From: SIG307 sp964609025
GTDB lineage: Bacteria > Bacillota > Clostridia > Lachnospirales > Lachnospiraceae
Direction of reading: 5' to 3'
DNA: 64,000 nucleotides
NCBI GenBank assembly: GCA_964609025.1
Contig: CAZSQM010000007.1
Location: 1-64,000 of the forward strand
Shown: positions 1-9,580 of the stretch, in pieces
Position numbering within the stretch: position 1 is the first letter of the stretch
How the letters are laid out: each line of letters opens with the position of its first letter
Program-made: the position numbers and the translations under genes
Notes under the pieces: generated by a model
Told to the model about the DNA's origin: nothing
Database searches by the model: none
Seen by the model: only the letters and a program-made list of their open reading frames with translations

Positions 1-119
1 ATTTAATTTCCTTTCGTAATTTAGCATAAAAACTCGAAAATGTCAAGTTCCCGTTCACAAAAAACATTCCTCAAACAAAGGATTCGCTCGTGTGCTGACC
101 TGTTGATATTTGGTAAAAT

Positions 120-212
120 CACGCAGGATATTTGTCCATCTGCAAGGCGGCTGAACGAGGCGATGCGGTGGCATCGTTGAGTGAAACCAACGCAGTCAGA
201 TGGACAAATAGA
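120..212. repeat. Structured palindromic intergenic element, type 1
   Basis: A 14-bp perfect inverted repeat (129-142 with 197-210, containing TTTGTCCATCTG) encloses a second hairpin, CGATGC (161-166) with GCATCG (171-176). The motif GCAGGATA lies at the left foot (123-130). The same left motif followed by a TTGTCC-containing stem starts the two longer elements at 56855-57728, so I read all three as one family. There is no convincing reading frame. It lies downstream of the rdgB-yfcE genes and has no U-tract, so it is not a plain terminator. Confidence 0.6.
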
Positions 213-248
213 CAAGTGAATTTGCCTAATTATCAATAGGTCAGTGCA

Positions 249-731
249 CTAGCTCAGATACTTAAACTCCCAGCGTAACTTCTGCCCCGGCTCCTTCTCC
301 AAAACAAGATAGGTCGGTCTTCCGTTCTTCTGGCGTGGCTCCGTGATACTGCCCGGATTAAACAAAAGTACCCCGTACCGCTCCTCCGCCAAAGGAATAT
401 GTGTATGCCCGAATACCGCTGCCGTAGCACCGGCATCCGCTGCTGCCGCCGCCAACTCCTGTATTCCTGTCCGTACGCCGTAGCGGTGTCCGTGGGCAAG
501 AAAGATGCGCTCTCCGCCGAAGGAAACCATCCTTTCCTGCGGCAAATCCCCGCTCCAGTCGCAATTTCCGCGCACCGCGTATACCGGGCACCCCGCCCAG
601 TCCTCGATACAGGCGGTTCCTCCCTGCACGTCCCCTGCGTGCAAAAACAAATCAAAAGGAGCCTCCCGCTCTATCATCTCCTGAATCCCGCCGAATCTTC
701 CGTGGGAATCGCTCACAATTACTGCTTTCAC
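249..731 (-). CDS. YfcE/MJ0936-family metallophosphoesterase
   Basis: Predicted metal-dependent phosphodiesterase of 160 aa, the normal length of the family. The calcineurin-like metal-binding motifs are all visible: DSHG at 8-11, GD at 33-34, GNCD at 55-58, the LAHGH segment near 78-82 and GHTH at 108-111. Family members hydrolyse phosphodiesters in vitro with a divalent cation such as Mn2+; the physiological substrate is usually unknown. Its ATG overlaps the rdgB stop by four bases (ATGA), so the two are translationally coupled. This rdgB-yfcE pairing is common in Firmicutes. Confidence 0.9.
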   Translation of the reverse strand: MKAVIVSDSHGRFGGIQEMIEREAPFDLFLHAGDVQGGTACIEDWAGCPVYAVRGNCDWSGDLPQERMVSFGGERIFLAHGHRYGVRTGIQELAAAAADAGATAAVFGHTHIPLAEERYGVLLFNPGSITEPRQKNGRPTYLVLEKEPGQKLRWEFKYLS

Positions 732-1315
732 GCCATAAACTCCTTCTTCATCTCGCGCAGCGCCTTTGCACGATGGCTGATTTCGTTTTTTTCTGCCAGG
801 GACAATTCCGCCGTTGTCTTTTGATACTCCGGCACATAAAAAATCGGGTCGTATCCGAAGCCGTTTTCGCCCGCCGGTTCCTTTGCAAGTTCGCCCTCAA
901 TCGTAGCACGGCACACCTTCGTCTTTCCGTCCGGCCACACGCACGCGATTGCGCAGACAAACCGGGCGGAACGCGCTGCGCCTTCTACCCCCGCAAGCTG
1001 TTCCAGCAAGTACCTGTTTTTTATCTCATACGAAGTATCTTCTCCTAAGAACCGCGCCGAATAAATTCCCGGCGCTTTATTCAGGTAATCCACCTCTAAG
1101 CCGGAATCATCCGCCATCGCAATTTCTCCGGTCAGCTCCGCTATGGTTCTTGCCTTAATCAGCGCATTTTCCTCAAAGGTTGCCCCGTCCTCTACAATCT
1201 CCGCCGTCACACCGGCCTCTTTCATGGAAACCACTTCATAGGGCAAATCGCTTAAAATCTCTCTGATTTCTTTCATCTTTCCGGCATTTCCGGTTGCAAA
1301 AATAATTCTTGGCAT
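728..1315 (-). CDS. rdgB: XTP/dITP pyrophosphatase (RdgB/HAM1)
   Basis: House-cleaning nucleotide pyrophosphatase that removes dITP, XTP and related deaminated purine nucleotides before they enter DNA or RNA. The N-terminal FATGNAGKMKEI (6-17) is the family nucleotide-binding signature. MADDSGLEVD (67-76) holds the acidic metal-binding residues, and GENGFGYDPIF is the third conserved block. At 195 aa it is full length. It sits 21 bp after the amidase gene and overlaps the phosphodiesterase gene by 4 bp, so the three are probably co-transcribed. Confidence 0.95.
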   Translation of the reverse strand: MPRIIFATGNAGKMKEIREILSDLPYEVVSMKEAGVTAEIVEDGATFEENALIKARTIAELTGEIAMADDSGLEVDYLNKAPGIYSARFLGEDTSYEIKNRYLLEQLAGVEGAARSARFVCAIACVWPDGKTKVCRATIEGELAKEPAGENGFGYDPIFYVPEYQKTTAELSLAEKNEISHRAKALREMKKEFMA

Positions 1316-1336
1316 ATTGTCTTTCTCCTTATAACG

Positions 1337-2560
1337 CTATTCTTCCAGTTTTGCATACGCTGCGTCGATTACCCGGCAGATTGCCTCCGCACAGGCGCGC
1401 TGCGCTTTTTCCGATAAAATAATATCCAAATCGCTCCGGTTTGACATATAGCCGAACTCTATCAAAGCGCTCGGCATCGTACAATATTTCATTAAGTGCA
1501 GGTTTGCGGAACGTTCCACCAGCGTATTTTTCTTTAGTCCGGTGGCTGCGCTTATCTCATCCAGACAAAGCTCCGCCAGATTCTTTGAAGTAAAACTACC
1601 GTTTTCCTGAAGTTTGCTGTAAAGCACCTCCACACCGTTGACGGAGCTTACCGGATTATGATTACAGTGGACGCTGATCAGCATATCCGCATGAAGCGCA
1701 TTGGCAAACTCCACGCGCGTTGACAAATCCGGCAGCGTATTATCCGTTCTTGTATAATACACCTTTAAATCCTCTCTCCCGTCCAAAATTTCCTTCACAT
1801 AGCGTATTACCGCTAAATTTACCGCGGCCTCCGTGCTTCCGCCGCCGCTTGTTCCCGGATCTATCCCGCCGTGGCCCGCATCCAGCACCAACAGTTTTTC
1901 ATAGCGCTCATACGGCCGCAGCAGGCTCAGATAAAGGAATTCCTCATCCTCCGTTACCGTCACTTCATAAACCGTATTAAACTCTAACACAAGCTCCCTT
2001 CTCTCCCCCTTCTCCGTTACCGTAAGGGAAAGCAGCGTATCTTCTTCCGCGGTTTCCGGTTCTCTGGAACGGGGAACATTCTTTTCCTCTTCCGGTATCT
2101 CAATGACAGGTATCTCCGGTACGCCCCGGTACAACTCCGTTTTGCAGATACGCAAAACATTCTCCGGGGAAACATCGGCACCCTCTAAGGTCACACTCAC
2201 CCGCCGGTATATCATTTCCTCGGAAATATCCGCAAACGTTCCGCCCTGTTTTTGTATCAGAACACAATAGTCCCCCTGCCTCTGCGCGATTGCAGGAAGG
2301 TCCGACCCAAATATCTGCGACCAGGCGGAATCCTTTGTTTCAATCCCGGAATGCACACCCGGGAGCGGTTCGGTCAGCCCTATCTGTATAAACTGTCCGA
2401 GATTTTCTTCGTCCGCTCCTTTCTCCTCCTCAACACCCGCATTTGCTCTTTGCGCGGCACCGGTTTTGGCCTGGATACGGTAAACAGCCAAAAGCACAAG
2501 ACAAAGTACCATGACCGAAATGCAGTATTGCCTTACTCTTTTAATCACCTGCCCTGTCAC
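1337..2560 (-). CDS. Membrane-anchored N-acetylmuramoyl-L-alanine amidase (Amidase_3)
   Basis: Zinc-dependent peptidoglycan amidase that cuts between muramic acid and the stem peptide. Residues 12-28 form one N-terminal membrane segment, so the enzyme is anchored outside the cell. Residues 30-215 are a family-specific region I do not recognise. The catalytic domain starts at about 223 with LVLDAGHGGIDPG (H230), then E244, the SVHCNH zinc histidine (H298) and the catalytic Glu in IEFGYMS (E368). At 407 aa it is much longer than sporulation CwlD, so I give no symbol. The start is GTG with AGGAGG eight bases upstream. A 96-bp gap separates it from the 387-aa gene upstream. Confidence 0.88.
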   Translation of the reverse strand: MTGQVIKRVRQYCISVMVLCLVLLAVYRIQAKTGAAQRANAGVEEEKGADEENLGQFIQIGLTEPLPGVHSGIETKDSAWSQIFGSDLPAIAQRQGDYCVLIQKQGGTFADISEEMIYRRVSVTLEGADVSPENVLRICKTELYRGVPEIPVIEIPEEEKNVPRSREPETAEEDTLLSLTVTEKGERRELVLEFNTVYEVTVTEDEEFLYLSLLRPYERYEKLLVLDAGHGGIDPGTSGGGSTEAAVNLAVIRYVKEILDGREDLKVYYTRTDNTLPDLSTRVEFANALHADMLISVHCNHNPVSSVNGVEVLYSKLQENGSFTSKNLAELCLDEISAATGLKKNTLVERSANLHLMKYCTMPSALIEFGYMSNRSDLDIILSEKAQRACAEAICRVIDAAYAKLEE

Positions 2561-2656
2561 TTCCCCTGCCTCCTTTCTTTGCTCCGTTTCCTTCTCGTAT
2601 TTTTTGCTTTCTTTCCTTTTCGTTCTCCCGCTTTCTCACTGCCCTCTCTTACTTCC

Positions 2657-3820
2657 TTACTTGAGCCGCTGCAACAGCCGGTAACGCTCTATCAGCCCCT
2701 TCATTTCGTCGGCATATTCCGGATGTTCGCTTACAAAACGCAGGATTGCCGCCTCGTTCTCTTCTTTCTGCTTCATGTTGTAATCAATATGCTCTCGTAA
2801 CTTCTGACGGCGCACATTCAGGCTGTGCCGCACTTCCACCATCTCTTTCTCATCAAGCAATGCCTGCGGCTGCAGCACCCAGATTCCCGGATCCGTGACC
2901 CCGTACCGGCGCAGTTCCCGTATAATTGTGCTGCGGTAAACCTCCCGCTTATGCTCGTTCTTCCGCTGTTTTTCCTCCTCCTCCTTAATACGCAGATACT
3001 CCTTCCACATAGACTCTAGCTGCATTGAACTTGTTGTATGATACTTTTCGTAGGCATACTCGATTCCCCAGGTACAGTTTACATACCTCAATTTTATTTT
3101 ATTCTCAACCTCTATCACCTTGTTCCGCTTAATATCGGCGACTTTCATATTGAAGATATTCTTTCTGGTGGCAACCAGAACATACATGGCAAAAACAAGT
3201 CCCGCAATTACCGTCAAAAGAAACGGAATCCGCAAATCCTTTCCGGTTGCGTTGCTGATTCCGAAAAACAGGCACAAAAACAGAAAAACACCCAGACTGA
3301 TTCCAATCATCAGTTTCTTTAAAAATTCATTTTTGTTTATGCACTCCTCATGCTCCATCACATAAACCGCCTTTTCCCCCGCAAGATACTTCATCTTTCC
3401 CTCGATGGTTCTCTGATACTCTTCCTCCCCGCGCAGCCATTTTATCGTTTTCGGAAGTTCCTCTTCATGCAGGGCGAGAAATGCCTTCTGCGCTTCCGAA
3501 ATCGACGGTTTCTGCTTTCCAAGGCGTTCCTTCTCGCTTTCCAGGGCAATCAGACTCTTTGCCGCCGCTTCTATCTCTGCCTTACTTTCTCCCGAAATCA
3601 GTTCCAGTTTCTGTACATCGGAAAGATAGGACGTTACCAGTCCGTATTCATTCTTCGCCTGTTCGCTTTGCAGAACCGCGTCGTCAATCAATTCGCTGCA
3701 TTCCCGATAGAATGCCTGCCGCACCGCCGGGTCGGTCACATTGCCGTTCACGCCCGCCTGCCGTACCGCATTCACCTTTTGCTTCTTTTTTCTGTTTTTC
3801 AACCACGAGAACAGTCCCAT
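2657..3820 (-). CDS. Membrane protein with flanking coiled coils, unknown function
   Basis: 387 aa, not recognised by name. A basic N-terminus is followed by a charged helical region (about 35-165). Two closely spaced membrane segments (about 169-188 and 198-217) form a hairpin, and a second long charged helical region (about 220-385) is rich in Lys and Glu. Both large parts should face the cytoplasm, joined by the membrane hairpin. There are no catalytic motifs. It is the last of five closely spaced genes that include an Hsp70-fold protein and a giant DUF5717-like protein, so a role as membrane anchor for that set is a reasonable guess. The RBS GAGGA is well placed before the ATG. Confidence 0.75.
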   Translation of the reverse strand: MGLFSWLKNRKKKQKVNAVRQAGVNGNVTDPAVRQAFYRECSELIDDAVLQSEQAKNEYGLVTSYLSDVQKLELISGESKAEIEAAAKSLIALESEKERLGKQKPSISEAQKAFLALHEEELPKTIKWLRGEEEYQRTIEGKMKYLAGEKAVYVMEHEECINKNEFLKKLMIGISLGVFLFLCLFFGISNATGKDLRIPFLLTVIAGLVFAMYVLVATRKNIFNMKVADIKRNKVIEVENKIKLRYVNCTWGIEYAYEKYHTTSSMQLESMWKEYLRIKEEEEKQRKNEHKREVYRSTIIRELRRYGVTDPGIWVLQPQALLDEKEMVEVRHSLNVRRQKLREHIDYNMKQKEENEAAILRFVSEHPEYADEMKGLIERYRLLQRLK

Positions 3821-3841
3821 TCTAATTCCTCATCTTTTCCG

Positions 3842-4678
3842 TTACATATTATCCTGCCGATACTGCTCTTTAAATCCTTCCAGCAGTTCCTGTGTCGCAT
3901 GCCGGTACTCTGCTATCTGACCCTCCGCAAGCAGCTTTTTTATGCGTAAAAGGCTTTGATACTCCGGCGCTTCTCCCGCTTCCGCCGCACATTCAAATAA
4001 CAGGGAATCAATTTCCGTGCGCATTGCTTCCGGCACTTCATAGCGTTCTAAAGCCGAAAGATACTCGTTATCCTTCTGGGCAAGCCGCAACGCAAGCAGA
4101 TAGGAACGCAGCGACTCCGGGTTGCGGTTCTTTTCATACGCTGCTGCAAAATGAACTCCCGCACTTCCCGCTCCCGAGGTGTGCAGCTCGCAGACCGCCA
4201 GATTGTGATAGATATTCCCCGCCGCCGTTTCCGGCATTCCGCTCTCCTTTCTCTCCCGCAGGAGCCGTTCATATACAATCATCGCATCACGGTAATTCCG
4301 GTGCTCCAGATACACATCCGCCTTTGCTTTCTGCTTCTGCCAGTATTTTAAGTCCTGTAAGCGTTCCAGTTCTTCCAAATACTCCCCTATCTCTTCCGGT
4401 GTATACATCGAAGTTGCTCCAAACAGCGCAACCGCATACTCCTTTAACGGCGCTTCCGATGCTGCAAGCAGGCGCAGACGCTCTGCCGTTTCGGGAAGTC
4501 CCAGCTCTTTTTCATAATACTCCGGTAATGCCCCGTCCGTAAAATAATCCTCTGCCGTTGCCGCATGCTGATAAAGATAGTAGCAGATTTCCTCCGCAGA
4601 GTACAGCTTTTTATTTATGTTGTGCAGTCGCAGGGGAACGCTGCTTCTCCTGCCGGCGCAAAGAATAACTCTTGCCAT
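3842..4678 (-). CDS. Helical-repeat (TPR-like) protein, unknown function
   Basis: 278 aa with no signal peptide or membrane segment. The N-terminal strand MARVILCAGRR leads into an all-helical protein. Residues about 120-240 have a TPR-like rhythm (YLEHRNYRDAMIVYERLL, then NIYHNLAVCEL, then HFAAAYEKNRN). TPR-like repeats usually bind peptides or hold complexes together. It lies between the Hsp70-like gene (20 bp upstream) and the coiled-coil membrane gene (21 bp downstream), which suggests it is the adaptor in this predicted complex. The TPR assignment is by eye only. Confidence 0.7.
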   Translation of the reverse strand: MARVILCAGRRSSVPLRLHNINKKLYSAEEICYYLYQHAATAEDYFTDGALPEYYEKELGLPETAERLRLLAASEAPLKEYAVALFGATSMYTPEEIGEYLEELERLQDLKYWQKQKAKADVYLEHRNYRDAMIVYERLLRERKESGMPETAAGNIYHNLAVCELHTSGAGSAGVHFAAAYEKNRNPESLRSYLLALRLAQKDNEYLSALERYEVPEAMRTEIDSLLFECAAEAGEAPEYQSLLRIKKLLAEGQIAEYRHATQELLEGFKEQYRQDNM

Positions 4679-4698
4679 ACCGTATTCCCCTTTCCGCT

Positions 4699-5964
4699 CT
4701 AGGCTCCGAACTGCGACAAATCCACCAGTTCCTCATAAATCCTGTGAGTCGGCGGATAAAGATCGCCGAACCCAATGTCCTTTATCTGAATTGCCATACA
4801 ATCTCTCTTTACGAAAAACAAACGAACCAGATACCGGCTGGTACGGTCGGGTCTTAATTCCAGATTCTTTGGAGCAACCCTTATGAAAAAAGAGGTTCCT
4901 CCTCCCGCCGGCACAAGCTTAAATGTCAGCTTGTCCGCGGTATCTAACAGCACAGCCGCCTCCGCCTGTACCTGACGATACGGCTCTCCGACCTTTGCCA
5001 GGCAAACTTCTTCCTCCTGCGCGGCATTTTCCGCAAGCAGAAAAACATCCGCCGTAATCTGCTCCGGCATCAAAAGAGCGAAGTCTGCATTTCCTTCCTT
5101 TCGAAACTCCTCCTCCGCCGCATAGCAGGCTCCCTGCGTATAAAGATTCTCTCCGCGGAATACCCTTCGGCCGTTCGAAAGCAGCCGCAGCACCTCCGAA
5201 ACCCATTCGCCTTCAAAACTGCGCCCGGTTACGAATAAAGACGCCGCTTTCCGTTGCAGTGCCGTCCCTGCCAGCCGCTCAAAGGTAAGCGCCATCCGCT
5301 CTGTTTCTTCCGTCTTCGTAAACCCTGCCGGTATCATTTCGGAATAATCCTTATAATCCGCCAGAATCAAACGCCTGCCTCCGGCACTCCTGCATTCCAT
5401 GTGATAAAACAAAAGGCCTTCCGTAGCATAATCAAACGCTGCGGAACCGTCTTTCCACAGCCCTTCTTCCTGTCGAATCGCAAAATGCAGAAATGCTTCC
5501 AAATGGCTTAATACAAGACAGTTTCCGCGAAGCTCTTCCTGTCCTTCCAAAATCTCATAAAGCAGTCTGCCTGCCGCCTCGTTGGTATTCGCCTCTTCGC
5601 AGGTTACTGCAACAAACCCGATTTTCTGCTCCAGAAAACGCTTCCGCACCAGTTCAAGTAATAACCCGAGATACCGCTCCAACAGACTCCGTCCGGAATA
5701 TACCGTATCGCCGCAGCGAATTTCTCCTCCGTTTACCGCCGTGTGGAAGAAATTAGGGATTATCTTATCTCCCTGGTTTACGGCCCAGCCGACGCTCCAG
5801 TTCCCGGCCTCTCCCACGCACAAAACCGTCGGCAGAAATTCTCTCCTTGTCCGGGCGTCAAAACAAACCGCGTCCGGCTCCGCCGCATGCGGGCGCATTA
5901 CCGTCACCTGCGTAATATCGTCACACAGGTCTATTCCCAAAACAAGCTCACCTATCTCCTGCAT
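4699..5964 (-). CDS. Degenerate Hsp70/actin-fold protein, DUF5716-like
   Basis: 421 aa, cytoplasmic. The start LVLGIDLCDDITQVTV (8-22) matches the Hsp70 phosphate-1 loop in position and shape but lacks the GTT core. FLPTVLCV follows as the usual PSVV strand. LFVTGRSFEGEW is in the place of the adenosine-loop GGSSRIP, and GENLYTQGACYAA mirrors the Hsp70 DEAVALGAA helix. The phosphate-2 DLGGGT motif is not visible; the equivalent stretch reads FDYATEGLLFYHM. I believe this is Pfam DUF5716, from memory. The last 100 residues form a beta-rich domain. It starts five bases after the DUF5717-like gene, with its RBS over that stop codon, so the two are coupled. Confidence 0.75.
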   Translation of the reverse strand: MQEIGELVLGIDLCDDITQVTVMRPHAAEPDAVCFDARTRREFLPTVLCVGEAGNWSVGWAVNQGDKIIPNFFHTAVNGGEIRCGDTVYSGRSLLERYLGLLLELVRKRFLEQKIGFVAVTCEEANTNEAAGRLLYEILEGQEELRGNCLVLSHLEAFLHFAIRQEEGLWKDGSAAFDYATEGLLFYHMECRSAGGRRLILADYKDYSEMIPAGFTKTEETERMALTFERLAGTALQRKAASLFVTGRSFEGEWVSEVLRLLSNGRRVFRGENLYTQGACYAAEEEFRKEGNADFALLMPEQITADVFLLAENAAQEEEVCLAKVGEPYRQVQAEAAVLLDTADKLTFKLVPAGGGTSFFIRVAPKNLELRPDRTSRYLVRLFFVKRDCMAIQIKDIGFGDLYPPTHRIYEELVDLSQFGA

Positions 5965-5969
5965 TTTTA

Positions 5970-8900
5970 CTACTCCTTAATCGGTGCAAACAAACGATTG
6001 ACGGTATACTCCATACGGTAATAGTTTTCCAGCATATCAATCGTTGTCTTTTCATCTTTCATATCCTGTGCGGTAAGAATCAGATTAATCTGACCGTACT
6101 TTGTCGTTTCGTCATGGACCTTCTCCGCGTCAATCTTACAATAAAAGCTCTCGGTAATTGTCTGTCCCGTTTCCTGTTCTTCGGTAATGTAATATTGCAG
6201 CACCTCTCCGTAAAACAAGGTAAACTCTTTTATGAACACACCATAACCGACATGCCTCATTTCCTCGCAGACAAACTGTTCTTCGTCGGCATTATCGTAC
6301 AAATAGGAAATCGTTACACGCCTCTTCGGATTGGTACGATACTCCACATATATCTTATCTGCCATGCACGGCGGAAGCGGCACACGCCCTTCAAACTCCG
6401 CAAAAAACGGAAATACCGTTCCCTGCTCGGCTAACAAACACATACTCTCCTCCGCATACCGTACCTGTGCGTCTGTCAGGACATCCTTTCCCGCATACTC
6501 CTTTAATACCGCCAGACGGCATATCATATTATCTTCTTCCGCCTCCTTCAAAAACAGCTCGGATACTTCCTCCGGAGGCTTACAATCCCACAAAAAGTAC
6601 CGGTATGCCGTATAGGAAAGATAGGCTCTCACTAACTTCGGATTTCCTTTCTTCCGGCTGTAACTTAAAAACACCCGGTACGCCTCCGGCACATAGCTTT
6701 CCGCAAACAAAATCTGGCCTAACAGCCGTTCCTCCAATACCTCCGCATCAAGCAAAAGCTCCTCCGCCGCCTGCCATACCTGATACATTTCTCCGGTCGT
6801 CCCGTAAAAATACCGCACCAGATACTGCACCACCTTCTCATTATAGCGTCCCTCAAAAAATACCTGTCTGCATAATAACAGCAGCATATCATTCTGTTCA
6901 CCGCCGCATTGCAGGAGCATCCGCTCGCACAATTTCAGGATTCGCTTTGCGGCGATTCCTTCCATCCCGTACTTGGAAATCGCATCCAGTGCCAAATCAT
7001 ACCGTCCGCGAACAATGAGCAGTTCTATCATCTGATTGCGTTCTTCTTTGCTTAAACAGTCTAAATTCAGCTTGGCAAGATAACCGTCCAACAGTTCTCC
7101 CTGGAAATTGTCGTAGCAATACCGTATCAGCGAATGAATCTCCCTTTGCCGGAACTCCTCCCGAAGCCCGTCCAGACGGGCGGCACGCTTGCTTAATTCC
7201 ACCGAATCGGCATCAACCGTACGGTAATTACGCACCTTTTCCAACAGATTCAGCAAAAGAATCCGGTTCTCTCCCGCCAGTTCATAACAGCGCGTCAGTA
7301 AATCTTCCTCGTGCAGAAGCCTGAAAATCCGGCAGTCGCTTGTCGGCAGATACCGGTTTCCTTCCGCGTCCAAAAGCACCAGCTTGGCGTCCTCCGTGTA
7401 AATAGGCACTAACGCCGTCCCCTCCGCAAGCGGAACAATATGTTCCCTTTCTTCCTCTTTATGCAGCACCGATACGGCAATCATCTCTTTATTGTCACAT
7501 TCCACACAATAGCTGAATAAAAGCTCCGGAAGCATCGCCGCCAGTTCTGCGTCCAAAAGCGAACTGCGCAGAACTTCGGCATAAATAATCGCCAGATTTT
7601 TATCAAGTCTGCCGCTTTTCATGCTGTTGACCGCATACTGCTCAATGCGTTTCAGATACGTCCGGTAAAAAGAGCTCATCGTATCCTTGTTCCGAACCAC
7701 ATAAGCATACAAATACGCGCAGTACGGCTCCTCCAGCTCATTTCCGTAAATGAAGTACAACAGCACCGACTGGTCTAACTTCGTCTGTTCTTCGCAATCA
7801 CAGGTATAAATATAATACTCCTGCAACTTCGGAATCCGAAGCTGGGCCGCACACGCCTCTGCGAAATAGCAGTGATACTTTTTCTCCCGCACTCCGGCTG
7901 CGATAAGCAGCGTACAAAGCGCCTGAAGGGTATCGCGCTGCCCATACTGCCGATAGGCAAGACTCAAACAGCGAAACAGCATTTTATCCTGCTTTTTCGT
8001 CTGCAATGCAAGAATGGAAAGCTGTAAAACAACCTCTTTTTGCAGCATTTTTCTCTTTAAGGCAAAGAAAAGTACCTGTAATTCAAACGCACCCGGTTCC
8101 TTTAAAAGCGCCGGTTCTTCATTCCAAATCGCCGCCGCTTCATAATAAAGAATCGGACTGCGGCATCCTCTTTCATACCGCTGTGCAATCTCGGCCAGAT
8201 TAGCGGCTCTTCCGCCCTCGCTCCGCCTGTCCGTATACAAACGGAACCAAAGCAATAGGGCGCTCTCCTTACAGCGTTCCGAAAGCTGCCGTATCTGCGC
8301 CGCAAATACCCGCACTTCCTCCGCGCTTTTCTGACGCATCGCCTCTAAATAATTAATCGCCCCAAGCAATTCCGCATCCGGATTTTCCTGCTCCAGTTCC
8401 GAATGCAGCCGACTTATCTCATTGTCCGCAAACTTTTCTTTCCCGCCGATCAGCGCAAGATAAGCACGATACATCTGATACAGCAGTGCTTTTTTCCGCA
8501 GGATATGTTCCGGGAAAATTTCTTCCTGCAATCGCACCAAAAGCAGCTCCACAATACTTTCCGCCTCTGCAATGTAACTTCCCGCCTTTAACTTTCCCGT
8601 CCGAAAATCAAAATAACGCTCCAACAGCTTTATTTCCGCCGTCCGAAACGCATGGCGCTTTTGCTCGGCTTCTCTTGCCGTACGTTCACAGGAGCAGGTA
8701 ACGTCAATCTTAATACACTGCCGCGGCGTTTTTAAATAAATTCTGCCGAAATAATTTCCCTCCGCAAGCGCGGCTCCGTCCACCGCCACCTCCAGAATAT
8801 AGCGGTTTGCATTAAAATTCTCCGAACATATCCGCTTTGCGGATACAAGGAAAAACTCCCCGTCGGTTTCCACCGTGACATCCGCATAACCCCAGGTATC

Positions 8901-9551
8901 TTTCCATACGGTAATATGCTCCATAACCGCTTTCTCGCCCGGTTCAAATCGCAGCGCCGTCCTGTCCGCCCGAATCTGCACCGGAGCTTTCTTCCTGCTG
9001 TGTACAAGAAACTCTTCCATCGCACGGTCGGCAGACGGACTCTTTCTTAACTGGCGGTAAAGGGTCTGTTCCCCTTCCCGGTCGGCTAATACTGTCCTTT
9101 CAAAGCGGTCGGACAAAAATATTTTTCTCGCTTCATACCAGTCGCTTTGCGCAAGACCGGCAAACTGAAACAAATCCCTGATTTCTCCCTCGGAGGACAT
9201 ACAGCACACCGGTGTAATCCGCACTACAAACGGAAGCCTGATTTCGCCGCATTCGCTGACTACCGTAATGTCGCCCTTATACACCTCGCCCGCCCTTGCG
9301 TACTCGGCATGAACGGTATAAGTAATCTCATTTTCCGCCCCGATAAACTGTGTTTCATTTAAAACAAGCAACTCGCAGGAAGAATAAAGTACCCCCTTCA
9401 TCACGGTCATGTCACGATTGTATACGGAAAATTTGCCGCAAAAAGACTCCCCCGCAGAAATGCTGATTGAAAGCATTTCCTCGGATAACAGCAGCTCCGG
9501 CTGCTCATATTCAAAAATTCCTTTTGCCAATCGTTCTACTTTATCCTTCAC
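5970..9551 (-). CDS. Giant cytoplasmic DUF5717-like protein, unknown function
   Basis: 1193 aa, with no signal peptide and no membrane segment. Residues about 25-290 look like two or three beta-sandwich domains. Residues about 300-1000 are almost all helical, with irregular 30-40 residue repeats rich in Leu, Tyr and Glu. The last 130 residues return to beta strands. I believe it matches Pfam DUF5717, a family I associate with Lachnospiraceae. No enzyme motif is visible, so a scaffold role is the simplest idea. The start is GTG with GGTGG upstream. It is 29 bp after the anchored 298-aa gene and 5 bp before the Hsp70-like gene. Confidence 0.75.
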   Translation of the reverse strand: MKDKVERLAKGIFEYEQPELLLSEEMLSISISAGESFCGKFSVYNRDMTVMKGVLYSSCELLVLNETQFIGAENEITYTVHAEYARAGEVYKGDITVVSECGEIRLPFVVRITPVCCMSSEGEIRDLFQFAGLAQSDWYEARKIFLSDRFERTVLADREGEQTLYRQLRKSPSADRAMEEFLVHSRKKAPVQIRADRTALRFEPGEKAVMEHITVWKDTWGYADVTVETDGEFFLVSAKRICSENFNANRYILEVAVDGAALAEGNYFGRIYLKTPRQCIKIDVTCSCERTAREAEQKRHAFRTAEIKLLERYFDFRTGKLKAGSYIAEAESIVELLLVRLQEEIFPEHILRKKALLYQMYRAYLALIGGKEKFADNEISRLHSELEQENPDAELLGAINYLEAMRQKSAEEVRVFAAQIRQLSERCKESALLLWFRLYTDRRSEGGRAANLAEIAQRYERGCRSPILYYEAAAIWNEEPALLKEPGAFELQVLFFALKRKMLQKEVVLQLSILALQTKKQDKMLFRCLSLAYRQYGQRDTLQALCTLLIAAGVREKKYHCYFAEACAAQLRIPKLQEYYIYTCDCEEQTKLDQSVLLYFIYGNELEEPYCAYLYAYVVRNKDTMSSFYRTYLKRIEQYAVNSMKSGRLDKNLAIIYAEVLRSSLLDAELAAMLPELLFSYCVECDNKEMIAVSVLHKEEEREHIVPLAEGTALVPIYTEDAKLVLLDAEGNRYLPTSDCRIFRLLHEEDLLTRCYELAGENRILLLNLLEKVRNYRTVDADSVELSKRAARLDGLREEFRQREIHSLIRYCYDNFQGELLDGYLAKLNLDCLSKEERNQMIELLIVRGRYDLALDAISKYGMEGIAAKRILKLCERMLLQCGGEQNDMLLLLCRQVFFEGRYNEKVVQYLVRYFYGTTGEMYQVWQAAEELLLDAEVLEERLLGQILFAESYVPEAYRVFLSYSRKKGNPKLVRAYLSYTAYRYFLWDCKPPEEVSELFLKEAEEDNMICRLAVLKEYAGKDVLTDAQVRYAEESMCLLAEQGTVFPFFAEFEGRVPLPPCMADKIYVEYRTNPKRRVTISYLYDNADEEQFVCEEMRHVGYGVFIKEFTLFYGEVLQYYITEEQETGQTITESFYCKIDAEKVHDETTKYGQINLILTAQDMKDEKTTIDMLENYYRMEYTVNRLFAPIKE

Positions 9552-9580
9552 GCCGTTTCCACCTGTCTGTGAATTTTTCC

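Noticed and set aside
21..236. Minus-strand 71-codon open frame at the window start
   Set aside because: It lies across the palindromic element at 120-212, has no RBS and no protein-like pattern.
3350..7018. Long plus-strand frames opposite the coiled-coil, DUF5716-like and DUF5717-like genes
   Set aside because: Composition is Pro/Arg/Ser-rich without domains; the minus-strand genes have RBSs and operon spacing.
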